64,000 nt of DNA from Microbacterium rhizomatis (GCF_008710745.1 NZ_VYSA01000001.1:1116001-1180000); one strand, 5' to 3'. Positions 34,321-43,680 are shown, numbered from the stretch's first letter. Made by a program: numbers and translations. The notes: a model not told the origin generated them from the letters alone.

Positions 34321-36528
34321 GTGAGCATCGACGACACTGAGACCTCCCGCACCTTGGCATCCCACAATTCGGCCGACGACACAGGCCTCAGGGCCGCGGA
34401 GCAGGACGGCACCGCTCAGCCGGCTGCTGCGTCGGGCTCGATGCCCGTCGCCGCTCGCGCCTCGTTCGTCCGCACTCACCACGGCGACGTGTTCGACGAT
34501 CCGTACGAGTGGCTCCGCGACAAGGACGACAGAGCGGTCATCACCCATCTCGCCGCCGAGAACGACTACACCGAGGCGCGCACCGCGCACCTCCAGCCGC
34601 TCCGCCAGAGCATCTTCGAAGAGATCAAGGGCCGTACCCTCGAGACCGATCTGTCCGTGCCCTCGCGGCGCGGGAACTGGTGGTACTACGGCCGCACCGT
34701 CGAAGGGCAGCAGTACGGCATCCATTGCCGGGCACCGATCGCCGGACCGGAGGACTGGACGCCGCCGGAGCTCTCGCCCGAGGTCGCCGTACCCGGCGAG
34801 CAGGTGCTCCTCGACGGCAACATCGAAGCGGACGGGTTCGAGTTCTTCTCGCTGGGAGCTTTCGACGTCTCCGACGACGGCCGGCGGATGCTGTTCGCCG
34901 TGGACACCACCGGCGACGAGCGTTACACGGTGCGCGTTCGCGACCTCGAGACCGGCGAGACACTCCCGGACGTGATCGCCGACGTGTTCGCCGGCGCGCA
35001 GTTCTCTCCCGACGGCGCGACGATCATCTACTCCACCGTCGACGACAAGTGGCGGCCGGACACCGTCTGGCGGCACACGGTGGGAACGGATGCGGCGTCC
35101 GATGTGACGCTCTTCCACGAGCCCGACGAACGGTTCTGGCTGGGCGCGGGGTTCACCCGGAGCGACCGCTATCTGGTGATCGGGATGGGATCTTCGATCA
35201 CCTCCGAGGAGTGGCTCGTTCCGGCTTCCGACCTGTCGGCCGAGCCGCAGGTCGTCTGGCCCCGACAGGAAGGCGTGGAGTACTCGGTCGATCACGCGAT
35301 CGTCGACGGCGAAGACGTGCTGCTCATCCTGCACAACGACGAGGCGCTGGACTTCGAGCTGGTGCGGGTCGCGGCATCCGATCCGCAGGGTGAACGCACG
35401 GTGCTGCTGCCGCACACCCCCGGCACTCGACTGCTGGATGTCGACTGCTTCCGGGACTTCGCGACGATCGAGTACCGCCGCGGCGGACTCGCTCGGATCG
35501 GCCTTCTCGACTACCGCACGGGGGCCGTGGATGAGCTCGAGTTCGACGAGCCCCTCTATACAGCAGGCTTCGGCGGCAACCGCGAGTGGGCGCCGAAGCT
35601 TCTGAGACTCGGGTACGACTCGTTCGTCACTCCGAACACCGTGTACGACTACGACCTCGCCACGCGTCACCTGCTGCTGCGCAAGCGCCAACCCGTGCTG
35701 GGTGGCTACCGGCCCGGCGACTACTCGCAGGCGCGCGTATGGGCCACGGCGAAGGACGGCACGCAGGTGCCGATCTCGCTCGTCTGGAAGCGCTCGTTCG
35801 GCGATGTCGGCGCCGCGCCGCGCCCCGTGCACCTGTACGGCTACGGCTCGTACGAGACCTCGATCGACCCGCGATTCTCCGTCGCCCGGCTCTCCGAGCT
35901 CGACCGCGGCGTCGTGTTCGCGGTCGCGCACGTGCGCGGGGGCGGTGAGATGGGCCGGCAGTGGTACGAAGACGGCAAGCTTCTGCACAAGCGCAACACG
36001 TTCACCGACTTCGTGGATGCTGCATCCCACCTCGTCGCCGAGGGCTACACGTCTCCCGACCGGCTCGTGGCCGAGGGCGGGTCAGCCGGCGGTCTGCTGA
36101 TGGGCGCCGTCGCGAACCTCGCACCCGACCTCTTCGCCGGAATCCTCGCGGAGGTGCCTTTCGTCGATGCGCTCACCTCGATCCTCGACGAGGATCTTCC
36201 GCTCACCGTCATCGAGTGGGACGAGTGGGGCGACCCCCTGCACGATCCGGAGGTGTACGCGTACATGAAGTCGTACTCGCCGTACGAGAACGTGCGAGAG
36301 GTCGCCTACCCGAAGATCCTGGCGGTGACGTCGCTGAACGACACGCGCGTCCTGTACGTGGAACCCGCGAAGTGGGTCGCGCGCCTGCGCGAGGTCGGCG
36401 CCGACGCGCTGCTGAAGTGCGAGATGGTGGCCGGGCACGGCGGCGTCTCGGGCCGCTACAACGCGTGGAAGGAACGCGCTTTGGAGCTGGCCTGGCTGCT
36501 CGACGTCCTGGGCCTCTCGGAGGCCTGA
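34321..36528 (+). CDS. ptrB: Oligopeptidase B (S9A prolyl oligopeptidase family)
   Basis: Serine peptidase of 735 residues cleaving short peptides, usually after Arg/Lys; cytoplasmic. An N-terminal seven-bladed propeller (about 60-430) caps the alpha/beta-hydrolase domain. Catalytic triad: Ser in EGGSAGGLLMG, Asp in SLNDTRV, His in AGHGGVSGR. THHGDVFDDPYEWLRDKDD is the family start region, so ~40 residues before it are an extension; GTG 34321 is supported by TAGCGT ending 6 nt upstream (leaderless), while ATG 34441 is an alternative. SHVRGGGEMGRQWYEDGK-like sequence supports oligopeptidase B. Confidence 0.92.
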   Translation: MSIDDTETSRTLASHNSADDTGLRAAEQDGTAQPAAASGSMPVAARASFVRTHHGDVFDDPYEWLRDKDDRAVITHLAAENDYTEARTAHLQPLRQSIFEEIKGRTLETDLSVPSRRGNWWYYGRTVEGQQYGIHCRAPIAGPEDWTPPELSPEVAVPGEQVLLDGNIEADGFEFFSLGAFDVSDDGRRMLFAVDTTGDERYTVRVRDLETGETLPDVIADVFAGAQFSPDGATIIYSTVDDKWRPDTVWRHTVGTDAASDVTLFHEPDERFWLGAGFTRSDRYLVIGMGSSITSEEWLVPASDLSAEPQVVWPRQEGVEYSVDHAIVDGEDVLLILHNDEALDFELVRVAASDPQGERTVLLPHTPGTRLLDVDCFRDFATIEYRRGGLARIGLLDYRTGAVDELEFDEPLYTAGFGGNREWAPKLLRLGYDSFVTPNTVYDYDLATRHLLLRKRQPVLGGYRPGDYSQARVWATAKDGTQVPISLVWKRSFGDVGAAPRPVHLYGYGSYETSIDPRFSVARLSELDRGVVFAVAHVRGGGEMGRQWYEDGKLLHKRNTFTDFVDAASHLVAEGYTSPDRLVAEGGSAGGLLMGAVANLAPDLFAGILAEVPFVDALTSILDEDLPLTVIEWDEWGDPLHDPEVYAYMKSYSPYENVREVAYPKILAVTSLNDTRVLYVEPAKWVARLREVGADALLKCEMVAGHGGVSGRYNAWKERALELAWLLDVLGLSEA

Positions 36529-36561
36529 GCCCCAGCATCCACTGTTTTCGCCCCACGGCAA

Positions 36562-36625
36562 CAGGAGAAATCACCACCGCAGGATGCTGGGCGCCTCATC
36601 CGTGCTGCACCGGCGCGTTCTCCTG
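36562..36625. repeat. Palindromic intergenic repeat, family 1, copy 1
   Basis: Left arm: CAGGAGAA at 36562 and CAGGATG at 36580, 18 bp apart. Right arm: inverted TTCTCCTG at 36618-36625 and a weaker inner word. Between the convergent peptidase and DUF559 genes. Confidence 0.75.
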
Positions 36626-36660
36626 TGCCCGCGCGGTCATCGTCGACTATCGCACGAATA

Positions 36661-36723
36661 CAGGAGAACACACGGCCACAGGATGTCCTAGGCGGATCGG
36701 TCCTGTCCTCATGCGTTCTCCTG
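36661..36723. repeat. Palindromic intergenic repeat, family 1, copy 2
   Basis: Best-preserved copy. CAGGAGAACA at 36661, CAGGATG at 36679 (18-bp step), then inverted TCCTG ending at 36705 and TTCTCCTG ending at 36723 (again 18). The arms pair over about 25 bases with few mismatches. 40 bp from the DUF559 stop codon. Confidence 0.8.
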
Positions 36724-36762
36724 CGCCCGGGCGGCGCTGGGGCGGTCGCACGTTCGCGGAGA

Positions 36763-37599
36763 TCAGCGGTGCAGCCCCTGCGCGAGAGCCGCCGACATGA
36801 TCTCAACGACGTAGTCGGGTTGGAAGAGCACCTGGTGGTAATCGAATCGGAGCACGGTATAGCCGCGAAGGCGGAGGCGTGCGTCCGCACGGAGATCTCG
36901 GCGCCGGTCGCCCGCCTGATGATGCGCGAATCCATCGAGCTGTACCGCCAGATGTGCACCGACGAGCGCGTCCACCGGGTGCCCGTCGATCCACACCTGC
37001 TGTCGGACGATGACGTCGATGCCTCGCATGAGCACGAGGAATCGGGTCTCGATGCCGGAGTCCGACAGGTCGGACGCCTCGCGGGCGATTCGGCGCGCGA
37101 CATCGCCACGCCATTCGACCCGAGCAAGCACGTCGGGCGCGACATGCTTCTTGCGGATCGCCGACTCCCATACGGCGAGGGCGTCTGCCGGCGGGGCGCA
37201 ATGAGCGACGTGATGGAGCACGTTGACCAGCGGATCGCGCATGCCGGTCGCGGCGAGGGGCGACGGGCCGCGGGACCAGTGGAGTCGCGCTCCATCCGCA
37301 TCCAACCGCGAGGCGGTCGGCGGGACCGCGAAGTGCGGAGTCGTGTGATCGGGCGTCCACAACCCGATCAGCTGCGCCTCGGTCAGGCAGGTTGTTCGAC
37401 CTCCGAGCTCGGCGGCTCGCCGGAGCAGCGGGTCGCAGCCGGGACGCGCGAGCCACGAGCGGCGAATACGGTACAGGGCGCCGCGATGAACAGCGGTCCG
37501 GATCGCGTGGACGGTGAAACCCTCAGCCTTCACGGCGTGGGAGTGAACCACGCCGCCCTTCGCCGCCACCCACTCGACGAGCTCTTCGATCGAACGCAT
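36763..37599 (-). CDS. AbiEi-type winged-helix + DUF559 (Vsr-like nuclease fold) protein
   Basis: 278 residues. The N-terminal ~60 (VEWVAAKGGVVHSHAVKAEGFTVHAIRTAVHRGALYRIRR) form a winged helix like the AbiEi antitoxin N-domain; the C-terminal ~90 match DUF559, a very-short-patch-repair-like endonuclease fold: VDALVGAHLAVQLDGFAHHQ...RRRDLRADARLRLRGYTVLRFDYHQV, with candidate catalytic Asp in VDALV, QLDG and the adjacent basic patch. Such proteins are frequent and multicopy in Actinobacteria; function is unknown. No AbiEii toxin partner is adjacent. It is surrounded by three copies of a palindromic repeat (two behind its 3' end, one ahead of its start). Confidence 0.8.
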   Translation of the reverse strand: MRSIEELVEWVAAKGGVVHSHAVKAEGFTVHAIRTAVHRGALYRIRRSWLARPGCDPLLRRAAELGGRTTCLTEAQLIGLWTPDHTTPHFAVPPTASRLDADGARLHWSRGPSPLAATGMRDPLVNVLHHVAHCAPPADALAVWESAIRKKHVAPDVLARVEWRGDVARRIAREASDLSDSGIETRFLVLMRGIDVIVRQQVWIDGHPVDALVGAHLAVQLDGFAHHQAGDRRRDLRADARLRLRGYTVLRFDYHQVLFQPDYVVEIMSAALAQGLHR

Positions 37600-37716
37600 G
37601 AGAGAGAGCCTGGTGGGACTGGGGCACCTTCGCCGACCGCCGCAGGCGATCGGTGGAGAGTCCGATCTCGGGCCGCCCTGGGAAGGAGCGGATGCAGCTC
37701 GCGGCCCGCACCAAGA

Positions 37717-37780
37717 CAGGAGGAGTCACCAGCGCAGGATGATACCGGCCGGGATCGACCTGCCTGGGTGATTCGTCCTG
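37717..37780. repeat. Palindromic intergenic repeat, family 1, copy 3
   Basis: CAGGAG at 37717 and CAGGAT at 37735 (18-bp step), inverted CCTG words ending at 37762 and 37780 (again 18). Upstream of the DUF559 gene and downstream of pfkA. Confidence 0.75.
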
Positions 37781-37817
37781 TGCGCGCGGAGCCGACCGTG
37801 GGGCCGGCCGTCCCGGG

Positions 37818-38846
37818 TCAGCCGAAGAGCGCGGCGGCCTCTTCGTAGCGGTACAGGGGCACCGTGTTGAGTTCGCCGAGTGCTTCGGCGAACGGCACGC
37901 GGACGATGTCGGTGCCGCGCATCGCGACCATCTGGCCCCACGCGCCATCGACCACCGCGTCGGCCGCGTGCAGCCCTAGGCGCGTCGCGAGCACCCGGTC
38001 GAAGCCTGAGGGCGACCCTCCGCGCTGGATGTGACCCAGTACGGTGGCTCGCGTCTCGATGCCGGTCCGGCGCTCGATCTCGGGGGCCAGCACCTCGCTG
38101 ATCCCGCCCAGCCGCGGGCGGTTGAAAGCATCGAGCCCCTTGTCGCTGTACGCCTCTTCCATGCCCGTGAGCGTGAAGCCCTCGGACACGACGACCAGCG
38201 GAGCCCGGCCGCGGTCATGCGCCTTCGTGACGAGGTCCACGATCTCGTCGATCGACTGGGGCACCTCCGGGATCAGGATGGCGTGAGCGCCCGCGGCGAT
38301 GCCGGCGTGCAGGGCGATCCAGCCCACGTGGCGACCCATGACCTCGGCGACCATGCACCGCTGGTGCGAATCCCCCGTCGTGCGCAGGCGGTCCATCGCG
38401 TCGGTCGCGATGTTGACCGCCGTGTCGAACCCGAACGAGTAGTCGGTGGCGCGCAGGTCGTTGTCGATCGTCTTGGGGACGCCCAGCACGTTGATGCCGT
38501 CCTTGGAGAGGCGGTCGGCCGCCGCGAGGGTCCCCTCGCCGCCGATCGCGATGATGCCGTCGATGTGGTGGCCGTAGAGCGTCTTCGAGATGTTCTCCGC
38601 ACCACCCCGCGGACCCTCATAGGGGTTGGTGCGGCTCGTGCCCAGAATCGTGCCGCCGACCTTCGACAGTCCCTTCACCTCGTGACGCGTGAGCGGGAAG
38701 AAGTCGCCGTCCACCACACCGCGCCAGCCGTCGCGGATGCCGACGAACTCGATGTCGTAGTTGGTGATCCCCTTGAGAACCACACCGCGGATGACGGCGT
38801 TCAGCCCGGGGCAGTCGCCGCCGCTGGTGAGGATTCCGATCTTCAT
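37818..38846 (-). CDS. pfkA: 6-phosphofructokinase
   Basis: Glycolytic kinase (fructose 6-phosphate to fructose 1,6-bisphosphate), 342 residues, full length. LTSGGDCPGLNA opens the phosphoryl-donor site, IGGEGTLAAADRL keeps Gly at the position that favours ATP over pyrophosphate, VPKTIDND carries the catalytic Asp, and MGRHVGWIALHAG and HIQRGGSPSGFDRVLATRLG form the sugar-phosphate site. The Lys of PKTIDND is shared with PPi-type enzymes, but the Gly plus Lys combination is usual for actinobacterial ATP-dependent enzymes. ATG 38846 has AAGGA upstream. Confidence 0.95.
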   Translation of the reverse strand: MKIGILTSGGDCPGLNAVIRGVVLKGITNYDIEFVGIRDGWRGVVDGDFFPLTRHEVKGLSKVGGTILGTSRTNPYEGPRGGAENISKTLYGHHIDGIIAIGGEGTLAAADRLSKDGINVLGVPKTIDNDLRATDYSFGFDTAVNIATDAMDRLRTTGDSHQRCMVAEVMGRHVGWIALHAGIAAGAHAILIPEVPQSIDEIVDLVTKAHDRGRAPLVVVSEGFTLTGMEEAYSDKGLDAFNRPRLGGISEVLAPEIERRTGIETRATVLGHIQRGGSPSGFDRVLATRLGLHAADAVVDGAWGQMVAMRGTDIVRVPFAEALGELNTVPLYRYEEAAALFG

Positions 38847-38946
38847 GCTGTGGTCCTTGCTGTCGGGTGAACAGGCCGGCGCCGTTGCCTGCTCCGACAC
38901 TATCGCCGGATGCCGCTCCCCCGCGACGCCGCAGGCTATCGGCCGA

Positions 38947-41106
38947 CTACGCCGCCCCGAGCGCCTGGCGCAGCAGGTGCATGAGCGCCGACAGCTGCAC
39001 GGAGTCGCTCGATTGCGGGTCGACGGCGTCGCCGTCCAGAGCGCGCGCCGCGAGCCCCTGCTTGGAGTCGATGAGCTCGGCGATCTTCGTGTCGATCGTG
39101 TGCGCGGCGATGATGCGCCACGCCGTCACAGGCTCGTCCTGGCCGATGCGATGCACCCGGTCGATCGCCTGGGTCTGCTCGGCAGCAGTCCACGACAGCT
39201 CGGCGAGCACGACGTTGGAAGCCGCCTGCATGTTCACGCCGACACCGGCCGCGGTCAGCGAACACACCGCCACCCCGACACCCGGATCGTTGTTGAACGC
39301 GTCGATCGCCTGCTGGCGCGCGGCCGTGGTCTGATCGCCTCGCAGCGACACCGTGCGCACACCCGCGGCGGCGAAATGCGCCTCTGCGGCGTCCATCACG
39401 TCGATGTGCTTCGCGAAGAACACGACCTTGCCGACGGAGCGCTGCAGCTGCACCGTGTAGTCCGCTGCGAGCAGCGACTTGGCCTGACCGATCTTGCGGA
39501 CCATCGTGAACACGTTGTCACCACCGGTACCGGCGGCCTTGGCCTCTTCGAGCTCGCCGTGGGCGACGAGTCGCACGATGTCTTCGTCGGGGCCGTCGAA
39601 CACCTGCACGCGGTCGCCGCGCGCTTCGATGATTCGGCGGTACTTCGCGGCCAGACGCTCTCCGAGCTCGCGCTCGGCCTGGCGGATCGATTTGCCGAAC
39701 TCGTCGTCCAGCTCCACCGGAAGATCGGCGATGAGCTTGTCGGGGAGGTCTGCGGCGACATCCTTCTTCTTGCGCCGCACGATTCCCATCGAGATGACGG
39801 CCTCGCGCGCCTCGGGGTAGAAGGCCTTGTCCGCCGGGGTGAGGCCGGTCTGGTCGAGGCGCTCCATGAGCTCGGGGCCGGGCTTTTCACCGTTGGTCCA
39901 CCCGAGGAAGCGCCAGATCGCATCGAAATCCTCGACGTCGTTGATCAGCGGGGTCCCGGTGAGGGCGAGCATGAGCGGATCGCGCACCTGCTCGCGGATG
40001 CGGGCGCCGAGCGCCAGCACATTGCGGGAACGCTGGGAGGTGAGGTTCTTGATGAAGTGGGCTTCGTCGACGACCATGCCTTTGAGCCCGATCGAGCTCA
40101 GCCACGCGAGGTGACGGTCGAGGATCTCGTAGTTGACGATGAACACGTCGGCGAACGCGTCGATGTCTTCACCGTCGCCCTGGATCACGGTGGCGCGTCG
40201 CTGCGGGGTCCAGCGTTCGACCTCGCGCGCCCAGTTCATCTTCACGACGTTGGGCACGACGGCCAGCAGCGGGTAGGCATTCGCGACGGATGCCGCGATC
40301 ACCGACTCCGCCGTCTTGCCGAGCCCGGGTTCGTCGGCGAGGAGGAAGGTCCGGTGACCCTCGCGCACGGCTTCGAGGAAGCGCGACTGGTGGGGCATGA
40401 TCTCCAGTCCGCGCGGCGAGAGCCGATCGAACTCGGGAACGGCAGGAAGATCCATGGATGCCGCAGACCCGCCTGCACCGGTTTCGAAGGCCTTGTACAG
40501 CGGTCCCATGAGCTCCCAGCCGTCCAGGCGGCGGCGGGGGGTCTCCTTGGGTGCGCGCACCGTGAGATCGGGGGCGAGGAACGGATTCGCGGTCTGGCGG
40601 GCCTCGATCGCCACAGGGACGACCTGACGCTCTGCGAGGGCCGGAGGAACGACGGTGGCCGGAGCTGGCGCGACGTCCGTGATGATCAACTCATCGTCGG
40701 CGAGGTCCGCACCGGACTCGAGCAGCCAGTCCCTGCGCATGCGCCGCGCGACGGGGGACGCCGCCTGATCGACCTCGAGCAGCTGGATCAGGGACGTGTC
40801 GCGTGCAGCGGTCTTCGCAAGGATGGTCGCGACACCGTCGAGTCGCTTGAGCAGCTCGGCGCGTGCGCCGTCGGCGATCTCGGTATCGGCCTTGACCCGC
40901 GCACGCTCTTCGCGCACGAGGAAGGCGATGACCTGGAACTTGACGCGGTTGGTCGGGCCGAGCTTCCCGCGCTGCGCCTTGGCTTCGACCTCGCGCACCT
41001 TGCGGGCGAGGATCGGGATGATCGGGGCCTCGTCGTCACGACGAGATGTCTGCGGCTTCCTGCGCCGCTGCGCGGCCCTCTGGGCTGCGGGTGCCGTGGT
41101 CGGCAT
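38947..41106 (-). CDS. SNF2-family DEAD/DEAH-box ATPase (helicase-like)
   Basis: 719-residue superfamily 2 translocase of the SNF2 group. The N-terminal ~220 residues are Lys/Arg-rich and not assigned. RecA-like domain 1 has motif I (LADEPGLGKTAES), motif II DEAH (VVDEAHFIKN) and motif III (LALTGTPLIND); domain 2 has KVVFFAKHIDVMD, motif V (VCSLTAAGVGVNMQAASNVV) and motif VI (QAIDRVHRIGQDEPV), with the QxxxRxxRxGQ signature diagnostic of SNF2. Resembles the SMARCAL1-like branch. No methylase, nuclease or other defence partner is adjacent, so a defence role is not supported. Confidence 0.9.
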   Translation of the reverse strand: MPTTAPAAQRAAQRRRKPQTSRRDDEAPIIPILARKVREVEAKAQRGKLGPTNRVKFQVIAFLVREERARVKADTEIADGARAELLKRLDGVATILAKTAARDTSLIQLLEVDQAASPVARRMRRDWLLESGADLADDELIITDVAPAPATVVPPALAERQVVPVAIEARQTANPFLAPDLTVRAPKETPRRRLDGWELMGPLYKAFETGAGGSAASMDLPAVPEFDRLSPRGLEIMPHQSRFLEAVREGHRTFLLADEPGLGKTAESVIAASVANAYPLLAVVPNVVKMNWAREVERWTPQRRATVIQGDGEDIDAFADVFIVNYEILDRHLAWLSSIGLKGMVVDEAHFIKNLTSQRSRNVLALGARIREQVRDPLMLALTGTPLINDVEDFDAIWRFLGWTNGEKPGPELMERLDQTGLTPADKAFYPEAREAVISMGIVRRKKKDVAADLPDKLIADLPVELDDEFGKSIRQAERELGERLAAKYRRIIEARGDRVQVFDGPDEDIVRLVAHGELEEAKAAGTGGDNVFTMVRKIGQAKSLLAADYTVQLQRSVGKVVFFAKHIDVMDAAEAHFAAAGVRTVSLRGDQTTAARQQAIDAFNNDPGVGVAVCSLTAAGVGVNMQAASNVVLAELSWTAAEQTQAIDRVHRIGQDEPVTAWRIIAAHTIDTKIAELIDSKQGLAARALDGDAVDPQSSDSVQLSALMHLLRQALGAA

Positions 41107-41398
41107 GCTCCTCCTGAGCTGTGTGTGCCGGATGCTCCGGCGATCGCCGGTCGGGCCGGAAAGATCTGAGTGACCCGTGGGCGACGAGTGCCGGGCGCGG
41201 GGCGGGGCTTTATCGACGTGATGTGCATGAACTCGCTTCAGCGAGGTGCACCTTCACCCGACCGGGCCCCGGCATACAGTCTAGAGCATGTGGGCCGATC
41301 AGCCCCAGAGCACGCCGACGATGTCGTCCGTGCAGCCGGGCGGATCGATCGCACGACATCGCCCTGCCTCCCCGCGCGCGGGGAGTAGGTTGGCGACG

Positions 41399-42823
41399 AT
41401 GAGCAACGTGAACCTCAAGACGGAGAGCGGCCGACCTGCGCCGATGAATCGCGAGCAGCGCCTGGTGCTGATCATCGCCATCCTGGCATCGTTCGTGTCG
41501 TTCCTGGACGGCACCGTCGTGACGGTGGCGCTTCCGGCGATCCAGCGAGACCTCGGCGGCGGTCTGACGACCCAGCAGTGGATCGTCGATGCCTACCTCA
41601 TCACCCTGGGCGCGCTGATCCTCGTTGCCGGCTCGCTGAGTGATGTGTACGGTCGCATCCTGATCATCCGGATCGGCCTGATCCTCTTCGGGATCACGTC
41701 GATCGCGATCGCCGTCGCGCCGACCGCCGAGTTCCTGATCATCGCGCGCGCGTTCCAGGGCGTCGCCGGCGCGTTGCTCGTGCCCAGCTCGCTGGCGCTC
41801 ATCACCTCGAACTTCCGGGGACCCGCCCAGGCCAGAGCCATCGGGATCTGGACGGCCGCGACCACGAGCGCCATGATCGCAGGGCCCCTGCTCGGCGGCA
41901 TCTTCGTCGACGTGCTGTCCTGGCGGTACGTGTTCGTCATCAATGTGATCCCGATCGCGATCGCGATGTGGCTGCTCGCCGTGCTGGGACACAGCGACAC
42001 CCACCGTTCGAAAGTGGCGATCGACTGGCTCGGAGCCGCACTGTGCACCCTGGGCCTCGGCGGCGCCGTGTACGCCCTGATCGAGCAGCCGACACTCGGG
42101 TGGGGCTCGCCCCAGATCTGGATTCCGCTCACGGTCGGCGTCCTGTCGTTCGCGGGCTTTCTCGTTCGCCAGGCGCTGGCCCGCGCACCCATGATGCCGC
42201 TGGGCCTGTTCCGGATCCGCAACTTCTGGTCGGGCAACGTCGCGACGGCGTTCATCTACGGCGCGCTGTCGCTGAACGGCTTCGTCGTCGGGGTCTATCT
42301 GCAGCAGGGCGCCGGCCTTCCCGCGACACTGGCCGGCCTCGCCATGCTGCCGAGCACTCTCCTGATGATCGCGCTCAGCTCTCGAGTCGGAACCCTCGCG
42401 GGTCGATGGGGACCGCGGCTCTTCATGACGATCGGTCCGGCGATCATGGCGGTCGGAGCGTTGCTCCTGCTGACGGTGTCGAGCGAGTTCTCGTACTGGA
42501 CGCAAGTGCTGCCGAGCGTCATCGTCTTCGGGCTCGGCCTGGTCCTGACGGTCTCGCCGCTCACCTCGGCGATCCTCGGGTCGATGGATCCGTCGCGATC
42601 CGGGATCGCCTCAGCCGTCAACAATGCCGTTTCGCGGGTGGCCGGGCTCCTGGTGATCGCCATGCTCGGCGCGATCGTCGGCGGTGCGCTGGATCTGACC
42701 GGGCTGCACCGCGCGGCGATCGTCACGGCGATCTTCATGGTGATCGGCGCCGTCGTCTCGTTCGCGGGCATCCGCAACCCGCCCCGATCCGCTTCGGGCG
42801 CATCGCAGTCCGAGCCCTCTTAG
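41399..42823 (+). CDS. MFS multidrug transporter, DHA2 (EmrB/QacA) family
   Basis: Proton-coupled drug exporter of 474 residues with about 14 hydrophobic helices. Motifs: VSFLDGTVVTVALPAIQRDLG in helix 1, GSLSDVYGRILIIRIGLI (motif A) and RAFQGVAGALLVPSSLALI (motif B) and IAGPLLGGIFVDVLSWRYVFVINVP-type motif C region. TAGGTT ends 7 nt before the ATG (leaderless type); the frame upstream to 41288 is discounted. Its stop codon overlaps tail-to-tail with the stop of the short aldehyde dehydrogenase-like gene. Confidence 0.9.
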   Translation: MSNVNLKTESGRPAPMNREQRLVLIIAILASFVSFLDGTVVTVALPAIQRDLGGGLTTQQWIVDAYLITLGALILVAGSLSDVYGRILIIRIGLILFGITSIAIAVAPTAEFLIIARAFQGVAGALLVPSSLALITSNFRGPAQARAIGIWTAATTSAMIAGPLLGGIFVDVLSWRYVFVINVIPIAIAMWLLAVLGHSDTHRSKVAIDWLGAALCTLGLGGAVYALIEQPTLGWGSPQIWIPLTVGVLSFAGFLVRQALARAPMMPLGLFRIRNFWSGNVATAFIYGALSLNGFVVGVYLQQGAGLPATLAGLAMLPSTLLMIALSSRVGTLAGRWGPRLFMTIGPAIMAVGALLLLTVSSEFSYWTQVLPSVIVFGLGLVLTVSPLTSAILGSMDPSRSGIASAVNNAVSRVAGLLVIAMLGAIVGGALDLTGLHRAAIVTAIFMVIGAVVSFAGIRNPPRSASGASQSEPS

Positions 42824-43680
42824 AGCATGCTCTTGGTGTGCCAGACGGTCTTGGTCTCGGTGAACGCGGTGATCCGCTCCAGGCTCGGGGCCGCAGCATC
42901 CGCACCCTCTTCCGGGGGCAGCACCCGCTTGAGGGTGTCCGCGGCGGCGATCTGAAGGTCGACCCAGTCCAGCGCCGAGGCCCCGACCAGATCGAGAGCG
43001 TTCACATCTGCGTGCGCCGCGAGCCACGGTGCGATCTCCGCCGGCGATCCGGTGAGGACGTTCACGACTCCCCCGGGCACATCCGATGTCGCCAGCACCT
43101 CGGCGAGCGAGATCGCCGAGAGCGGGAAGCGTTCGCTGGCGACCACGACGACCGTGTTGCCGGTCACGAGCGGCGGCGCGATCGCCGAGACGAGCCCGAG
43201 GAGCGACGAGTCCTGCGGGGCGATCACGGCGACGACACCCGTCGGCTCGGGCACCGAGATGTTGAAGTAAGGCCCCGCGACCGGGTTCGCGTTGCCCGCG
43301 ACCTGGGCGTGCTTGTCGGTCCATCCGGCGTACCAGACCCACCGGTCGATCGCTTCGTCGACCTGAGCGGCGGCCTTCGCCGCCGACACCCCCTCGACCT
43401 GGACGATCTCGTCGATGAACTGCGCGCGACGACCCTCGAGGAGCTCGGCGATGCGGTACAGCACCTGGCCGCGGTTGTACGCGGTCGCCCCGCTCCAGCC
43501 CTTCACCGCGGAGCGTGCCGCGACGATCGCGTCCCGCGCATCCTTGCGGGAGGCCTGCGCGGCATTCGCGACGAACTCGCCCTTGGAGGTCGCGACCTCG
43601 AACGTGCGCCCCGACTCACTGCGGGGGAACGCTCCCCCGATGTAGAGCTTGTAGGTCTTGGGTACGGCCAGACGGGTCAC
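42820..43680 (-). CDS. Short aldehyde dehydrogenase-like protein lacking the catalytic half
   Basis: 286-residue protein covering the NAD-binding half of an aldehyde dehydrogenase: TYKLYIGGAFPRSESGRTFEV, GWTDKHAQVAGNANPV and TGVVAVIAPQDSSLLGLVSAIAPPLVTGNTVVVVASE. It ends before the region that carries the catalytic Cys, and no Glu-x-Gly-Gly-Lys motif is present, so it cannot be an active dehydrogenase alone. It overlaps the stop of the full-length enzyme gene by 4 nt (translational coupling), suggesting a structural partner, as in the two-domain ALDH16 enzymes. It starts at GTG 43680. Confidence 0.85.
   Translation of the reverse strand: MTRLAVPKTYKLYIGGAFPRSESGRTFEVATSKGEFVANAAQASRKDARDAIVAARSAVKGWSGATAYNRGQVLYRIAELLEGRRAQFIDEIVQVEGVSAAKAAAQVDEAIDRWVWYAGWTDKHAQVAGNANPVAGPYFNISVPEPTGVVAVIAPQDSSLLGLVSAIAPPLVTGNTVVVVASERFPLSAISLAEVLATSDVPGGVVNVLTGSPAEIAPWLAAHADVNALDLVGASALDWVDLQIAAADTLKRVLPPEEGADAAAPSLERITAFTETKTVWHTKSML

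Noticed and set aside
36763-37599. AbiE toxin-antitoxin operon
   Set aside because: Only the AbiEi-like N-domain is present, fused to DUF559; no AbiEii nucleotidyltransferase gene is adjacent.
38947-41106. SNF2 helicase as part of a defence island
   Set aside because: Neighbours are phosphofructokinase and a drug exporter; no methylase, nuclease or PLD partner.
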